Assembly (NCBI GenBank): GCA_037447655.1
Contig: JBBHKE010001695.1
Location: forward strand, 1 to 64,000
DNA from: Zygnema cylindricum
Taxonomy: Eukaryota; Streptophyta; Zygnematophyceae; Zygnematales; Zygnemataceae
DNA: 64,000 bases
Direction: 5' to 3'
In this document: piece after piece, positions 1 through 10,000 of the stretch
How the letters are laid out: each line of letters begins with the position of its first letter
Position numbering within the stretch: position 1 is the first letter of the stretch
Notes under the pieces: generated by a model
Databases searched by the model: none
Told to the model about the DNA's origin: nothing
What the model saw: only the letters and a program-made list of their open reading frames with translations
Position numbers and translations under genes: made by a program

Positions 1-148
1 GGGAAGAAGAGTGTTAAGGAAAACGTTATATTTTTTTAAATTTAAGGTCGTTCATTTTCTCGTACCTTTATTGGTGTGGAAGTCGAGTCTCCACATTGAC
101 GACTTCCCCCTTCTTCAGTTCGTCCCTGTTTGAAGATAATAGCTACAG

Positions 149-230
149 TACACCGCGCATTGTTATTAGTGTCAAAGTTTAAATAGTGTGTAAATTAGTG
201 ACCTTGACACTAATAACGATGCGCGGTGTA
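149..230. repeat. short hairpin-forming TIR repeat
   Basis: Two 27-bp arms (149-175 and 204-230) are near-perfect reverse complements around a 28-bp centre. The arm begins TACACCGCG, like the ends of TIR families B and C further on, so this looks like an internally deleted member (a MITE). It has no coding potential. Confidence 0.7.
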
Positions 231-608
231 GTGTTGGGTATCGAGTAGTTTCATATCGCGATATATTCAATATTCGATATATGGAATATCGATTGAGCAA
301 AGTCCTCGATATATCGTACAGCGACCAGCATAAATCATCGCGATAAATGTCGCAAAAAATAATCTGTCCGTACAGGTACCGTACAGGTATTGAACGTGAA
401 CCGTACATGGAAGTGCAATCGTACGAAACACCCCCCCCCTCCCCCCACCCCCACTGAGCGCTCGCCACGGGGGAGGCTTTGAAAAATCCGGAAAAAAAAA
501 ATCCGGATATTTAGCTTCTCCGTACATGGTCTCGATATATCGATTATCGGGTACCTAAAACTCGATATATAACGAATATCGGCAATAGGTCCTCGATACC
601 CAAGACTA
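229..608. mobile_element. hAT-like non-autonomous TIR element
   Basis: The ends are inverted repeats of about 17 bp (TAGTGTTGGGTATCGAG, with one or two mismatches at the right end). They share the TAGTGTTG start with the element at 2238-3159. The interior is made of GATATATCG-type palindromes plus a C-run and A-run segment. No transposase frame and no clear 8-bp target duplication were found, so the superfamily is inferred from the end sequence. Confidence 0.5.
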
Positions 609-930
609 ATAATAACCATAGTTCAAAAGTATGTTGAATGTTTTTCAAAATTTAGACGTTGAATTCTCTATCGAATCAACCCTGTTACTATTTTTTTTCA
701 TTTTGCGACCAATACAATATGGGTCTTAAGGTCATACTGTATGTTTTACATACAATAGGCATATTGTATGGGTCTACTTTCACCTACTTTTGAACTATGA
801 TAACAACTCAAAATAAATGACCAAACCCAAAAATAAAAATAGGCAATATAAACCCTAAAATCGAAAGAATAGGAAAACAAGACGAAATGCCTAATTTTGT
901 AGCTTTATTTGAGCGCGCTTTCACGTGTTG
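609..930. other. AT-rich spacer, no gene seen
   Basis: Low-complexity AT-rich DNA with no reading frame, RNA gene or repeat pair that I could support. It contains a short inverted patch around ATACAATATG and CATATTGTATG (712-770). Confidence 0.5.
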
Positions 931-1174
931 ACATGAGTATTTTAATCCTTACTTTGTACTTTATTACTTAATAAAGTACAAGTATGGTACGGCTTGACAA
1001 TTGTGTACATCACACTATTTACGTCGAACCTAAAGAACAGTCATAAACGCTAATTACAAAATACCTTAATTGACGTAAAGAAAAAAATATAATTATTAAT
1101 TCTAGTTAAGAATTTGCGTCAAAATTTGGGGAACCGCAAGGGCGTTATATACGCTAATAATGATTCGCGGTGTA
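931..1174. mobile_element. right half of a family-C TIR element
   Basis: Collinear with the right half of the full family-C copy at 27405-28090. Shared landmarks are an internal hairpin (GTACTTTATT/AATAAAGTAC), the CACACTATTTA motif, TGTCAAAATTTGGGG (here GCGTCAAAATTTGGGG) and a terminal ACGCTAATNNNGATTCGCGGTGTA-type end. The left end is lost or displaced, possibly to 149. Confidence 0.6.
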
Positions 1175-1186
1175 GTAAAGTAGTAA

Positions 1187-1728
1187 TACACCGCCAATCG
1201 TTATAAGCGTTGTGTACACTAATTCCGTCCAGCTTTTTTCTTTTATTATTCTCCATTAGTGTAGTTCATTCTATTTTTTTCTTTATTCTATTTAGGGTTA
1301 TTTTCAGTACGTTGTCTCTTAAATAGAGTGGTGTACCGTCACTGTCAGACCGTACGTAAATGTACCTTTTTAAGTTAAAAAGTACAATAAATTAGTTTTA
1401 GTAACCGCGGACGCATGAGAATGTGCATACTAAAAAGGAAAAAAAGCCAGGTTGTAAAAAATCCCGTTCGCTCATATTCGTCCGACAGTCGCGTTTCGAC
1501 CGTGTCAATGTACTATTTGTGTATGATTTGTCAGATTTTGTACCGAGACCCATATTAGTGTAAGCATCTTTGCGACCGACATTTTTTTTTTCAAAGACCC
1601 AAATTACCATAATCAAACAATTAGAGAATATGACTTTTTCTAAAACTTTCAAATTCTTAAATAGCGTACACCACTGTAATTATTATTATACGGTAATTAA
1701 ACTTCCACGCTAAAAACGATTGGCGGTA
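1187..1728. mobile_element. family-B TIR element, copy 1
   Basis: Ends are inverted (TACACCGCCAATCG and CGATTGGCGGTA). The interior matches copy 2 at 29316-29857 along its length, including TCATTCTATTTTTTTCTTTA and an internal TGTACCTTTTTAAG/TTAAAAAGTACA hairpin. Non-autonomous, about 540 bp. It abuts family-C elements on both sides with only a few bases between. Confidence 0.75.
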
Positions 1729-1730
1729 AC

Positions 1731-3184
1731 AACACCGCGAATCATAATTAGAGTAATGAAAAAATTGGAGTAAAAAAACAAAAAAAAACAATTAGAGTAA
1801 TGAACTCTAATTTGTGAGATCGAACTTTTTCATAGAGGAAGTTTACTCTAATTTATTTAAGTACTATATATCTGGTTATGTCGGCATTACTTATCCGCGC
1901 TGAAATTATGAACACTAAATTACGTAGATGTACAAAATCTGTTAGTCCGTATAGTTTTGACGTCATTATGACGTTAGTACTATAAGTTGCGTTGAATGTC
2001 AGTTAATGTTCACACTGACGACGATACTGTCGACAGGCAAGAGTTATGCGAACGGTTTCTTTTCAATGTGATTGATTTTTTGTTTAGTGGGATTTCACGT
2101 GCGAGCGTGATTCTATTAAATCATTATTTGTACCTTTTTACTTAAAAAAGTACAATTTTGCACGGTCGGACGTCGTGCGTACTCCACACTATTTAAAAAA
2201 AAACCTATATTAGAATTTTTTACGCTAAACAAAATTCTAGTGTTGTGTATCGGTAATGATTTGCCGATAACCAATATAGACCTTTTTTTGGGTACCCGAT
2301 AATCGATATATTGGTACGATATATCGCTATCGGTATTATCGCCAATAAATACCCGATATTTATCGGTTTTATCGGCGATAACACCGATATCGATAACTAT
2401 CGGCGATAATTGTACGGACCGTACAGATAAATGTACGGCTAGTACACTCAACTGTACGTTTTATTCCCCCGGACGCGCCCTTTTAACAACCCCTTTCTAC
2501 TGAGGTGTACCAATCAGATTGCACAAAAATTACACAAAAAGTACAGAGGCCGCCATAAAATCTGTACGGTTTTGGAACGGATCCAGTAAAAACGATGTAC
2601 CATTCACATCCGGCGCCATGGCTTTGTCCCTTTCTTCCTTGGGATCCACTTGGGACCTGCCACGTGTCAATCTGTTGGCATTTTGGCATAAGCTGCCAAA
2701 GAGCCATTTTGGGATGTCGGCGCTCACGCTGGCCGTCCGCTCGTATTTTCTCATCCAAGTTGTCCGTTCGATTTCAACGGCGCGCAGAATGTTATTTTGC
2801 GTCCGTTGTACTTTTACCGTTCCATGTTCACCAGTTTGTCGATACAATTCCGTAAGTTTCCGTAAAACTCCTTTTCAGTTAACCGAACAACGTTTATATG
2901 CTGCGCTGTCCGTGATAAATCGCAGTTAAACAGAGACGGAACAGATTCTTATACGTGGCATGCCACACTATATAAAATAAATAATATAATACAGTATGTT
3001 ATAAAGTACTATTGTATGCATACTATAATTTTTTAAGTTATCGCCGATATAGAATTTGTTGGTCTCAGACCGATATATCGGGACCTCTGACCGTTCGATA
3101 ACCGATAACTATCGGTATCGGTGTTATCGCGATAATTTTTTTACCGATACACAACACTACAAAATTCACATCATACGCGGTGTA
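1731..3184. mobile_element. family-C TIR element split by a hAT-like insertion
   Basis: Left end ACACCGCGAATCATAATTAGAGT and right end ATACGCGGTGTAT match the copy at 27405-28090. Removing the hAT-like insert leaves about 530 bp, the inner length of the other copy. An internal hairpin (GTACCTTTTTACTTAAAAAAGTAC) and the CCACACTATTTA motif are kept. No coding capacity. Confidence 0.65.
2238..3159. mobile_element. hAT-like non-autonomous element with 8-bp TSD
   Basis: Terminal inverted repeats TAGTGTTGTGTATCGG and CCGATACACAACACTA are perfect over 16 bp. Exact 8-bp direct repeats CAAAATTC flank them (2230-2237 and 3160-3167), the hallmark target duplication of the hAT superfamily. The subterminal regions are dense in TATCGGYRATA-type repeats, and the centre (about 2460-2940) is a GC-richer block of unknown origin. 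No transposase is present. Partial copies of the ends recur at 33795-33945 and 34674-34805. Confidence 0.85.
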
Positions 3185-3225
3185 TCAAGCAATTTTTCGT
3201 TTTCTATAAAATATTATAGGGAATT

Positions 3226-3445
3226 AATCTTGGCATTGACTATTTGGTTGTGCACAGTCACTTACGTCACCTTGTCAAAGATTCCACGTTTTAAGTACAC
3301 ATTGGTACAATTAAAGAGCTGTTGAGTTTAAATTGGACGGTTAATTAGTTGAACTTGTTCGACTTTCAAAATATTGTACCAACCGGTTAAACTATTACCG
3401 CGTTTGTGAATTTCGACCGTCATAATAAAATTCATAACAAAATAA
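3226..3445. repeat. LIR-family repeat fragment
   Basis: Collinear with 26338-26535: both share GTGACTATTTGGTTG-like sequence (here ATTGACTATTTGGTTG), CACAGTCACTTACGTCA, AAGTACACATTGG, GTTGAGTTTAAATT and CGACCGTCATAATAAAATTC. Non-coding member of the dispersed inverted-repeat family of the next entry. Confidence 0.65.
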
Positions 3446-4078
3446 GGGAATTGCTAATCGCAGAGACGATTTTTGCTACGCACAGGTAGTTGTCGAAAAA
3501 TAATACTTTTGAAGTACAATTTGTACAAGCTACGTACCTTTAAGTTCAGATTAGACAGTCAATCTGTCGAACAACTTTGACTAGCGGAATATTGTAACGA
3601 CGGTTAAAAAAGTGTTGCGCTTGCGAACATAGATTGTCATAAAAAAAATAAAAAAATAAAACGCCCAACGCAGGTTTACTGTTACAAAACTGCGACATCC
3701 GCATATAAATAAAATGGTTGCGCGCAGATAGTTCACACAAACATTTGACTTTGACGCTGACACAAATTAAAGGACGACGTACAACATGTATGAACTCGTA
3801 TCAACAAAATAAACTTAGTACAAAATAAAAAAGCGTACCCGCTTTTAAATATCGATGAATTTAAAATGACGCCTCGTCACGCGTGAGAAAATAAAGTTAC
3901 ACTATTTACAAATCAACACCTCCACAGAACGTAATTCACGAGTTCAGCTTCCCGGTTCGCGAGTAGATTTCATTTTTGCGACTAAGTCAAATGTGTGAAC
4001 TACCTGCGCGCAGCTATTTATTTATATATGGTTGCCGCAGTTTTGTTACAGTAAACCTGCGCAGGCCGTGTAAATTGG

Positions 4079-4564
4079 TGCAAAAGGGTAATATTGCACT
4101 CGGCACACCACAATGCACAGCGGAAACACACTCAGGATCTTCCCGTATCAATAGTAGGATCACACGGCATTGATAGACAAGATTGTGCTTTATTACTCGG
4201 GGGAGAGTACAAGGTTGCACTCACTGAGAAGATCTACTCCAAGAAGAGTATCTTACTCGCTAGATCTACTTCACTATTTAAACTAGCTAGCTGCTAGTCA
4301 ACCTAGTACTATACATTTGTACACGTGGACCTACTCGGTCAACCTAGACTTATCCAAACATTCTTCTAGAACTACACCGCTCAATCTACATTCTGCGGGT
4401 TGCTATGCTGCGCTGCTATGTTGCTGCGCTACTGAGTTGCTACACTGCTAAGTTGCTATGCTGCTGCGCTGCGGTGGTCGGGATCGCAGCTGCGTTGCTC
4501 AGGGACCGCAACTTTAGCAGTCTAACCCTAGCTGCTAAGTGCCCAACTCTGTAACCCTGTTATA
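4079..4564 (-). repeat. 3' LTR of the chromovirus
   Basis: About 486 bp, aligned end to end with 17115-17601 with several per cent divergence. In element orientation the terminal TG has become TA. It contains a GCTGC/TTGCT-rich simple-repeat tract (about 4395-4480) that the other LTR shares. Purine-rich AGTGGGAGGCAC on the minus strand just outside (4566-4577) may be the polypurine tract. Confidence 0.9.
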
Positions 4565-4609
4565 GTGCCTCCCACTAAGGATTCAACGTCCCGCTGAACC
4601 TTGACTGAC

Positions 4610-5890
4610 TCAGGGAAATTGCAGCTGCCGGAGTATTTCGTATGTTTCTTCGCGATACTCCTCAAACTCTTGGCAAAGAGCGTCGAGCTGATTTAGGAGC
4701 TGCTCGCACCGAGTCTCCAGCAACGCAATATGATGAACTCTCGCTGCCAACTGCCTCAGTGTGATTCGTTCCCGAACATGATCTTTTCCCTCCTTTGGTG
4801 CAAAGTTTGGTGCTTCGGATTGCGGTGGAATGGCCGCCGGTTCAGGTTCCTCCGATGTCGGAATCTAGGGTGCTTCGGTTTCAATCACTTAGGGAACTTC
4901 CTCGGCTTTTTCGTCCGCCGGTTCCCACCGAGGTACTTTACGTAATTTAAATGACACGTGTTTCCTTGCGGCTCGGGCTCGCTTAAGAGCATTCTTTCGG
5001 GCCAGCTTGAGCGCACGTACATCAGGGGTGACCTCGGCCCTAGAGATGATGTCGTGGAGGCGGACATCCCACGGGTGGTACTGACGGAAAAACCCTGGAA
5101 CATCAATCCTGTACCTATAGTTATCCTCTACTTCTTCCAGAAATGGTAAGGTGTGAGGGTTTAGCTGTACATAACCCTTGTGATTATTTCCCAGGTCCTT
5201 TGTCCGAATGAAATTCCACGCTGGGTGTGACAAAACGTTGGCGGGAATACTGATATGATCTCCAGGCTTCCCTATACGCCATTCCTCGGGCCACTCCGAG
5301 GGATTCGAATAAAACCATTTGGCGAAGCTGAAAGCGGGGTCTAGATGCTGCGTGTCGACCGGGGGTCGGAAGAGGTAGTTGGGAATTTCCTCTCCCGGTT
5401 CACTTTCCTCCTCCCAATCTCTTCGGCTCCCTCGCATGAGGAATACATCGTCGCCACTGGGGTATTGCTCCTATGCCTTCTTTTCCACGCTTTCAGATGA
5501 TTGCTCGTCCGCGGTACTCTCCTTATTTAGGTCCCGCATCACTTCAAGATCTAAGGCACGCTCCTCTATCGGTGGAGGTGACGGTTCCTTTTCTGGCTCT
5601 TACGCGTTTGATAGCTAATGATCCTCCTCATCCTCCTCATATCCCTTCAGTAGTGGATTATACTCGGGGTCCTGTGAATTCTATGACCGCTCACCTCCAC
5701 TGGTGTTTGCTGTTCTTGCCTCGCTACTGGCAGTTTCCTCAGGCTCCGGCCTTGCTTCTACCTCCCTTCTCCTGTCCGCTTCCACCATGACCTCCGCCGC
5801 CATTAATAATCTCTCGGGGCGTGTCACATCCTCTTCCCCCACTCGTAGAAGTCTTCTCCTCTTCGGCGGTGGAGAGGACCATGACGCCAT
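4610..5890 (-). pseudogene. chromovirus ORF3: extra frame downstream of pol, six in-frame stops
   Basis: From an ATG at 5890 to a TGA at 4610 one frame runs 427 codons with no frameshift but six internal stops, each TAG or TAA and each explicable as a CAG or CAA glutamine codon after a C-to-T change. The visible protein has an SPPPKRRRLLR basic patch near its start (nuclear-localisation-like), an acidic Pro/Ser-rich linker (about residues 60-150), a central Trp/Tyr/Pro-rich block (LFRPPVDTQHLDPAF, WPEEWRIGKPGD, VPGFFRQYHPWD), a Lys/Arg-rich helix (KLARKNALKRARAARK) and a leucine-heptad, coiled-coil-like tail (LLETRCEQLLNQL). I recognise no family. It is sense to pol and ends about 45 bp from the 3' LTR. 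It could be an element-specific accessory gene or a captured host cDNA. Confidence 0.7.
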
Positions 5891-6289
5891 AGACACCGTT
5901 GAGCAAGACAACTCTCGTAACTCTAGAAGTGAAGGCAAACTGACTGTGTAGAGGGAAGCAATTTCTAAACTACTCAGACTGGGTTGGTCGCGAGGGTGGA
6001 TGATGGCTTTATCAACGAGGGTTGAGGGCTTCACTTTTGGGCTTTGCGAAGCGTCGCAGCGTGCGAGAGTATCGCAGCATGTTGAAATAAATAGTTTTTG
6101 TATTTTCTAGTTTAAAATAAATTCGCGAATATATATATATAAGAAATGATGGCAGCCTGCCTCCATCTCTTCTCTCTTTTCCCCATACTTGTTGTAGTCA
6201 CTGAAGGAGAGAGAGAGCGATGGAGCCATGGCTGCCTCAGCTCCATAGCAAGGACTAAAGAGTGACTTAAGTCACTCTCAACAAAAAGG

Positions 6290-6372
6290 TTGAGTCCGGC
6301 AGGACTCGAACCCCCGACCGGTAGAGCGCGGCTTAGCCGTTAGCTCTAAACCAGTCTGTCGTAGAAGTCCGA
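6290..6372 (-). other. antisense tRNA-like block in the F1 LTR
   Basis: On the minus strand GGTTCGAGTCC (6302-6312) fits the tRNA box-B/T-arm consensus, and TGGTTTAGAGCTAACGG (6337-6353) resembles box A, in the right order and at tRNA-like spacing. The segment does not fold into a full cloverleaf: the acceptor stem is missing, and AGTCCG occurs as a direct repeat at both edges. So it is tRNA-derived or a Pol III promoter mimic, not a functional tRNA gene. The same block is in the 3' LTR at 11625-11707. Confidence 0.55.
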
Positions 6373-6921
6373 TAGATTATATAGGGTTTCATTATTATAT
6401 AAACTATTATATAGTACCGAAATGGTTTAACTAGAATATGAAACGAAACGAACATATAACTTGTTAAAGTTTAGTGCGAACGTCACTTCGCACGAAACAA
6501 ATACTTGAACGGTCGACATTTAATGTGAGATTTAATCCAACGGGGCACGTCGTCGCCGAGATCGCGGAATGGTCACTTTGGATTTTATGGACGTGGCATG
6601 ACGTGGCGCCGCGTGGAAGGATGACATTCGGTCGCGGGAATTCTGGAGAAACTACGAACAAGTGGAACAATGACACGCGTCCACTCAAGAGCCTTGTCGT
6701 ACACCGGCCGTACAGAAAGTACATCGGCCATTGTACCTTTCTGTACTTTACAGTAATACTATTGGTTCGTACTTTAGTAGATAGGGATTGTGAGAGGGAT
6801 TTAGGACTTAGAAAATATTTTGGTAGACACCTCTCTCTAAGGGAGCTTTGTATAAATTGGCATTTTTGCCGGCTCATAACTAATCGCCTGGTTGGCCGTT
6901 TTCAGTGATTCTTTTTGCTAC

Positions 6922-6956
6922 GGACTCAGGGGAGTCCAGGCTACACAGGGGTGCAG
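6922..6956 (+). promoter_or_regulatory. twin hairpins near the LTR 3' end
   Basis: Hairpin 1 is GGACTC-AGGG-GAGTCC (6922-6937); hairpin 2 is CTACAC-AGGG-GTGCAG (6941-6956, one mismatched pair). Both recur at the same place in the diverged F2 LTRs with changed loops and kept stems (18872-18906 and 24331-24364), so structure looks conserved. They would lie in the RNA leader just before the start codon. A packaging, dimerisation or translation role is inference. Confidence 0.6.
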
Positions 6957-7051
6957 TCAAATTGTCAGTTTGCCTTCTTGGGCAGAAGTGGTTGTGGCTT
7001 AAAGTGGGTTAGCTAAATACTATCTAGAGGCTTCCTGTATTCTGTAGTCCA

Positions 7052-10000
7052 ATGGAGGACACAGAATTGCAGGTTATGGGCCCACCCTCTAGGGTGCCCA
7101 CCTTCAATGGATCTGGGTTCATCTATTGGGAAGCCATGATGATGGGAGCTTTGTGTGAAAAACGATACTGGGGTATCGTTAGTGGACAAGTAAAACGTCC
7201 ACCTTCGGGAACTCCACCAGGATTTGGGGGAGTAAGGTTTTCTGCAACAACGGCTGCCTCAGCGGAGGAGGCAGATGATGGGGACAGCAGTGTGTCCGAA
7301 AAGGAGAAAGGGAAGGAGACACCCCTCACTCCTATTGCCACAGTATCGGGAGTGGCGACCGTGAAGACTGTGGAGAACGATACTCAAATGTGGGAGGATG
7401 TAAACATGGCTGCCAAGAACTTCATTCTGAGGCACCTCACTCAAGGTTTGGCCACTCCTCATCTTCACATTTACAAGGCCGAAGAGTTGTGGGGGAGTTT
7501 GGTAGAGATTTATAGAGCAGGAACTATTCAGGAGCTCCAGTTGGCTGAGCAAAAACTATTGAGTTACACTTACAAAGGAGGAAAGATGTTAGATTACTGT
7601 AATGATCTCTCTTGTTTGTATATGGAAATGGAAAGTGCCGGGTGGACAGGTACAATGAAAATGAAAGTAAACACCCTTATCATGAAATTACCAGATGAGT
7701 TCGAAAACATAGTGTACCGAGTACAAGGAATGCCTGATAGTTCATGGAAATGGAACACAGTAGTCAGGATGATACTTGTGCAGGAAAACACAATGGAGAT
7801 TAGGAGAGGAGGAAAGAGCATTCAAGCTCTAGTTGCAGGAGGGGACCGATGGGGGAAGGATCCGAAGAAACCTTATAGAGGGGAAAGAGATAACCCTGGG
7901 GGACAGAGGCCCCCAAAGGGTCTTTGTCATTATTGCAAAAAGCCGGGACACTTTATTGCAGATTGTGTCAAGTTGTCGGAGCTGAGGCTCCAAGAAAATC
8001 GTGGAGGGGGTTCTTCCGGAGGGAAGAAAAAGGCACTTGTGGTTACAAAATTGTCAGGAGAAATCGAGGATGAGTCATCTGAGGAGGATGGGGAGCTTCT
8101 TCTTGACGAAAGTCTGGAGGAGAAGGAGATCCCTCGGAGGCAGAAGTGTGCCCTTGGAGCAATTCGGGAAGCTCCACAGGAAGGATGGATCATCGACTCA
8201 GGTGCATCCATGCATATGTGTCGTGATAAAGAACTTTTCACTAAGCTACGAAAGATTCCTACTGTAGAGATAGAGTATGGGGATGGGAGAGTGGTTACTA
8301 CAGATCTAGTGGGATCAGTAGATCTGAAAGTCTTAGTGGAGGGTAAGACCTCTATACTTACATTCTCAGATGTACTTTACATTCCTCAGCTGAGTAAAAA
8401 TCTTGTCTCTACGTCTGTGTTAGATGACAAAGAGTTTGATACCTTCACCAGAAAGGGAGTCTTTACAGCTAAGTATGGGAATGAAGTTTACTTCACTGCA
8501 GATAAGGGTAGCCAAGGAATGTTTAGGCTTAACTTGAGTAATGAAAAGAAGAATGCTTACTATGTTGGTGTTCCTAAGGTGATGATTTGGCATAAGCGGT
8601 TGGGGCATGTGCATTTTGATAGGTTAAAGGAAATGAAAAAGCTTGGGGTAGTAGATGGCATTCAGTTTGGGGATAATGAAATGATGGATGATTGTAGTGG
8701 TTGTGCTCAAGGTAAGGCTCACAAACTGCCCTTTCCCAAAGCTGCCACATATAGAGGTGAGAAAGTGTTAGATTTGGTCCACACAGATATTTGGGGACCT
8801 GCAAAAGTACCTTCGGTTGGAGGAAAGAGGTTTATGATGACAATAACTGATGATTGGTCTAGATACTCTAGAGTCTACTTTCTGAAAAATAAGTCTGAAG
8901 CATCCACTTACTTCAAAGAATATAAAGCCTGGAGTGAGAAGTTGCATGAGACCCCTATTAAGAGGATAAGGAGTGATAATGGGGGGGAATATACCTCTAA
9001 CCAGTTTGAGGAATATCTGAGAGATGAGGGAGTGCAACACCAGAAAACTGTACCATATAACCCGGAACAAAATGGGGTAGCTGAGAGATTGAACAGAACA
9101 CTAGGAGATAGTGCATGCAGTATGTTGGCAGACAAGAAAATAGGAAAGAGATTTTGGGCAGAGGCAATGAACTGTGCCAACTATATTAAGAATAGAGTCC
9201 TTACCTCAGCTGTAAAGGGAGTCACACCTTATGAGAGATGGGTTGGAAGGAAACCAGATATCTCACACCTTAAAGTATTTGGTAGCCAAGTTTACAGTCT
9301 TGACACGGATAGGAAAAACTGGAAACTAGATGCTAAGGGAAAACCTGGATACTTTGTGGGATATGATGAGGATGTTAAGGGATATAGAGTCTATGACTTA
9401 GCAAAGAAAGATATCATTCTGGTCAAACACTTAGTTGTCATGGATGAAGGGAAGTCATTTGACCCCTTCAAATATACTAAGAAGATAAGGATCAGATTTG
9501 AGTCCGATAGTGAGGAGAACTTGGTCGTTCATGAAAGGGACATGAGTGAAACCATGATTACAGATTCAGGGGAGATCGAAGATACAAGAGACTCACCGGA
9601 AACCTCACATACTCCTATGGACTTCGAGGAGATAGAAGAGGCAGGACAAGAACCGGTTTCCATGGACAGGGGAGCCGATGAGACAGTGAGAAGAAATCCA
9701 AGACTTCCATCTATCCCTGCTTCAGATTTTGAGGGAGGAAGGAGGAGCAGCAAAAGATTACAGGAAAAACAAGCCGCTCATAAGGTAACTAAGCTATCTC
9801 ACCCTGATGAGCCTCAGTCGTACTCGGAGGCAGTGAATAGTCCAGAAAAGGAAAGATGGATTAGAGCTATAAATGATGAGATGGTTTCTATCATGGAAGC
9901 AAATACTTGGGAACTAGCAGATTGTCCTCCAGACAGAAAACCTATTGGGTGTAAATGGGTATTTAAATTAAAACTGAACCCAGATAATACCATTGAGAGA

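Larger units (their letters stand above)
6080..7071 (+). repeat. 5' LTR of copia F1
   Basis: TG...CA-bounded, with AT-rich TATATATATATAAG at 6128-6141 and a second TATA-like TTTGTATAAATTGG near 6848. The last 20 bases contain the ATG that opens gag-pol. Embedded blocks are a tRNA-like segment (6290-6372) and twin hairpins (6922-6956). Long overlapping frames on both strands (about 140 codons) are not conserved in the related F2 LTR and are treated as chance. Confidence 0.95.

Noticed and set aside
2519-2929. 136-codon frame in the GC-rich middle of the hAT-like element
   Set aside because: No transposase motif, overlapping frames of similar length on both strands, and no partner copy. Probably filler DNA in a non-autonomous element.
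4395-4480. GCTGC/TTGCT tract in the gypsy LTR as a CRISPR-like or satellite array
   Set aside because: Irregular units without spacers, present in both LTRs. A simple-sequence tract of the LTR.
6290-6372. Calling a functional tRNA gene
   Set aside because: T-arm and D-arm-like parts are present but no acceptor stem or normal anticodon arm can be folded. Kept only as a tRNA-like block.
6474-6908. 144-codon plus-strand and 137-codon minus-strand frames inside the F1 LTR, repeated in the 3' LTR
   Set aside because: They recur only because the LTRs are identical. F2 LTRs do not keep them, and overlapping frames on both strands point to composition, not genes.
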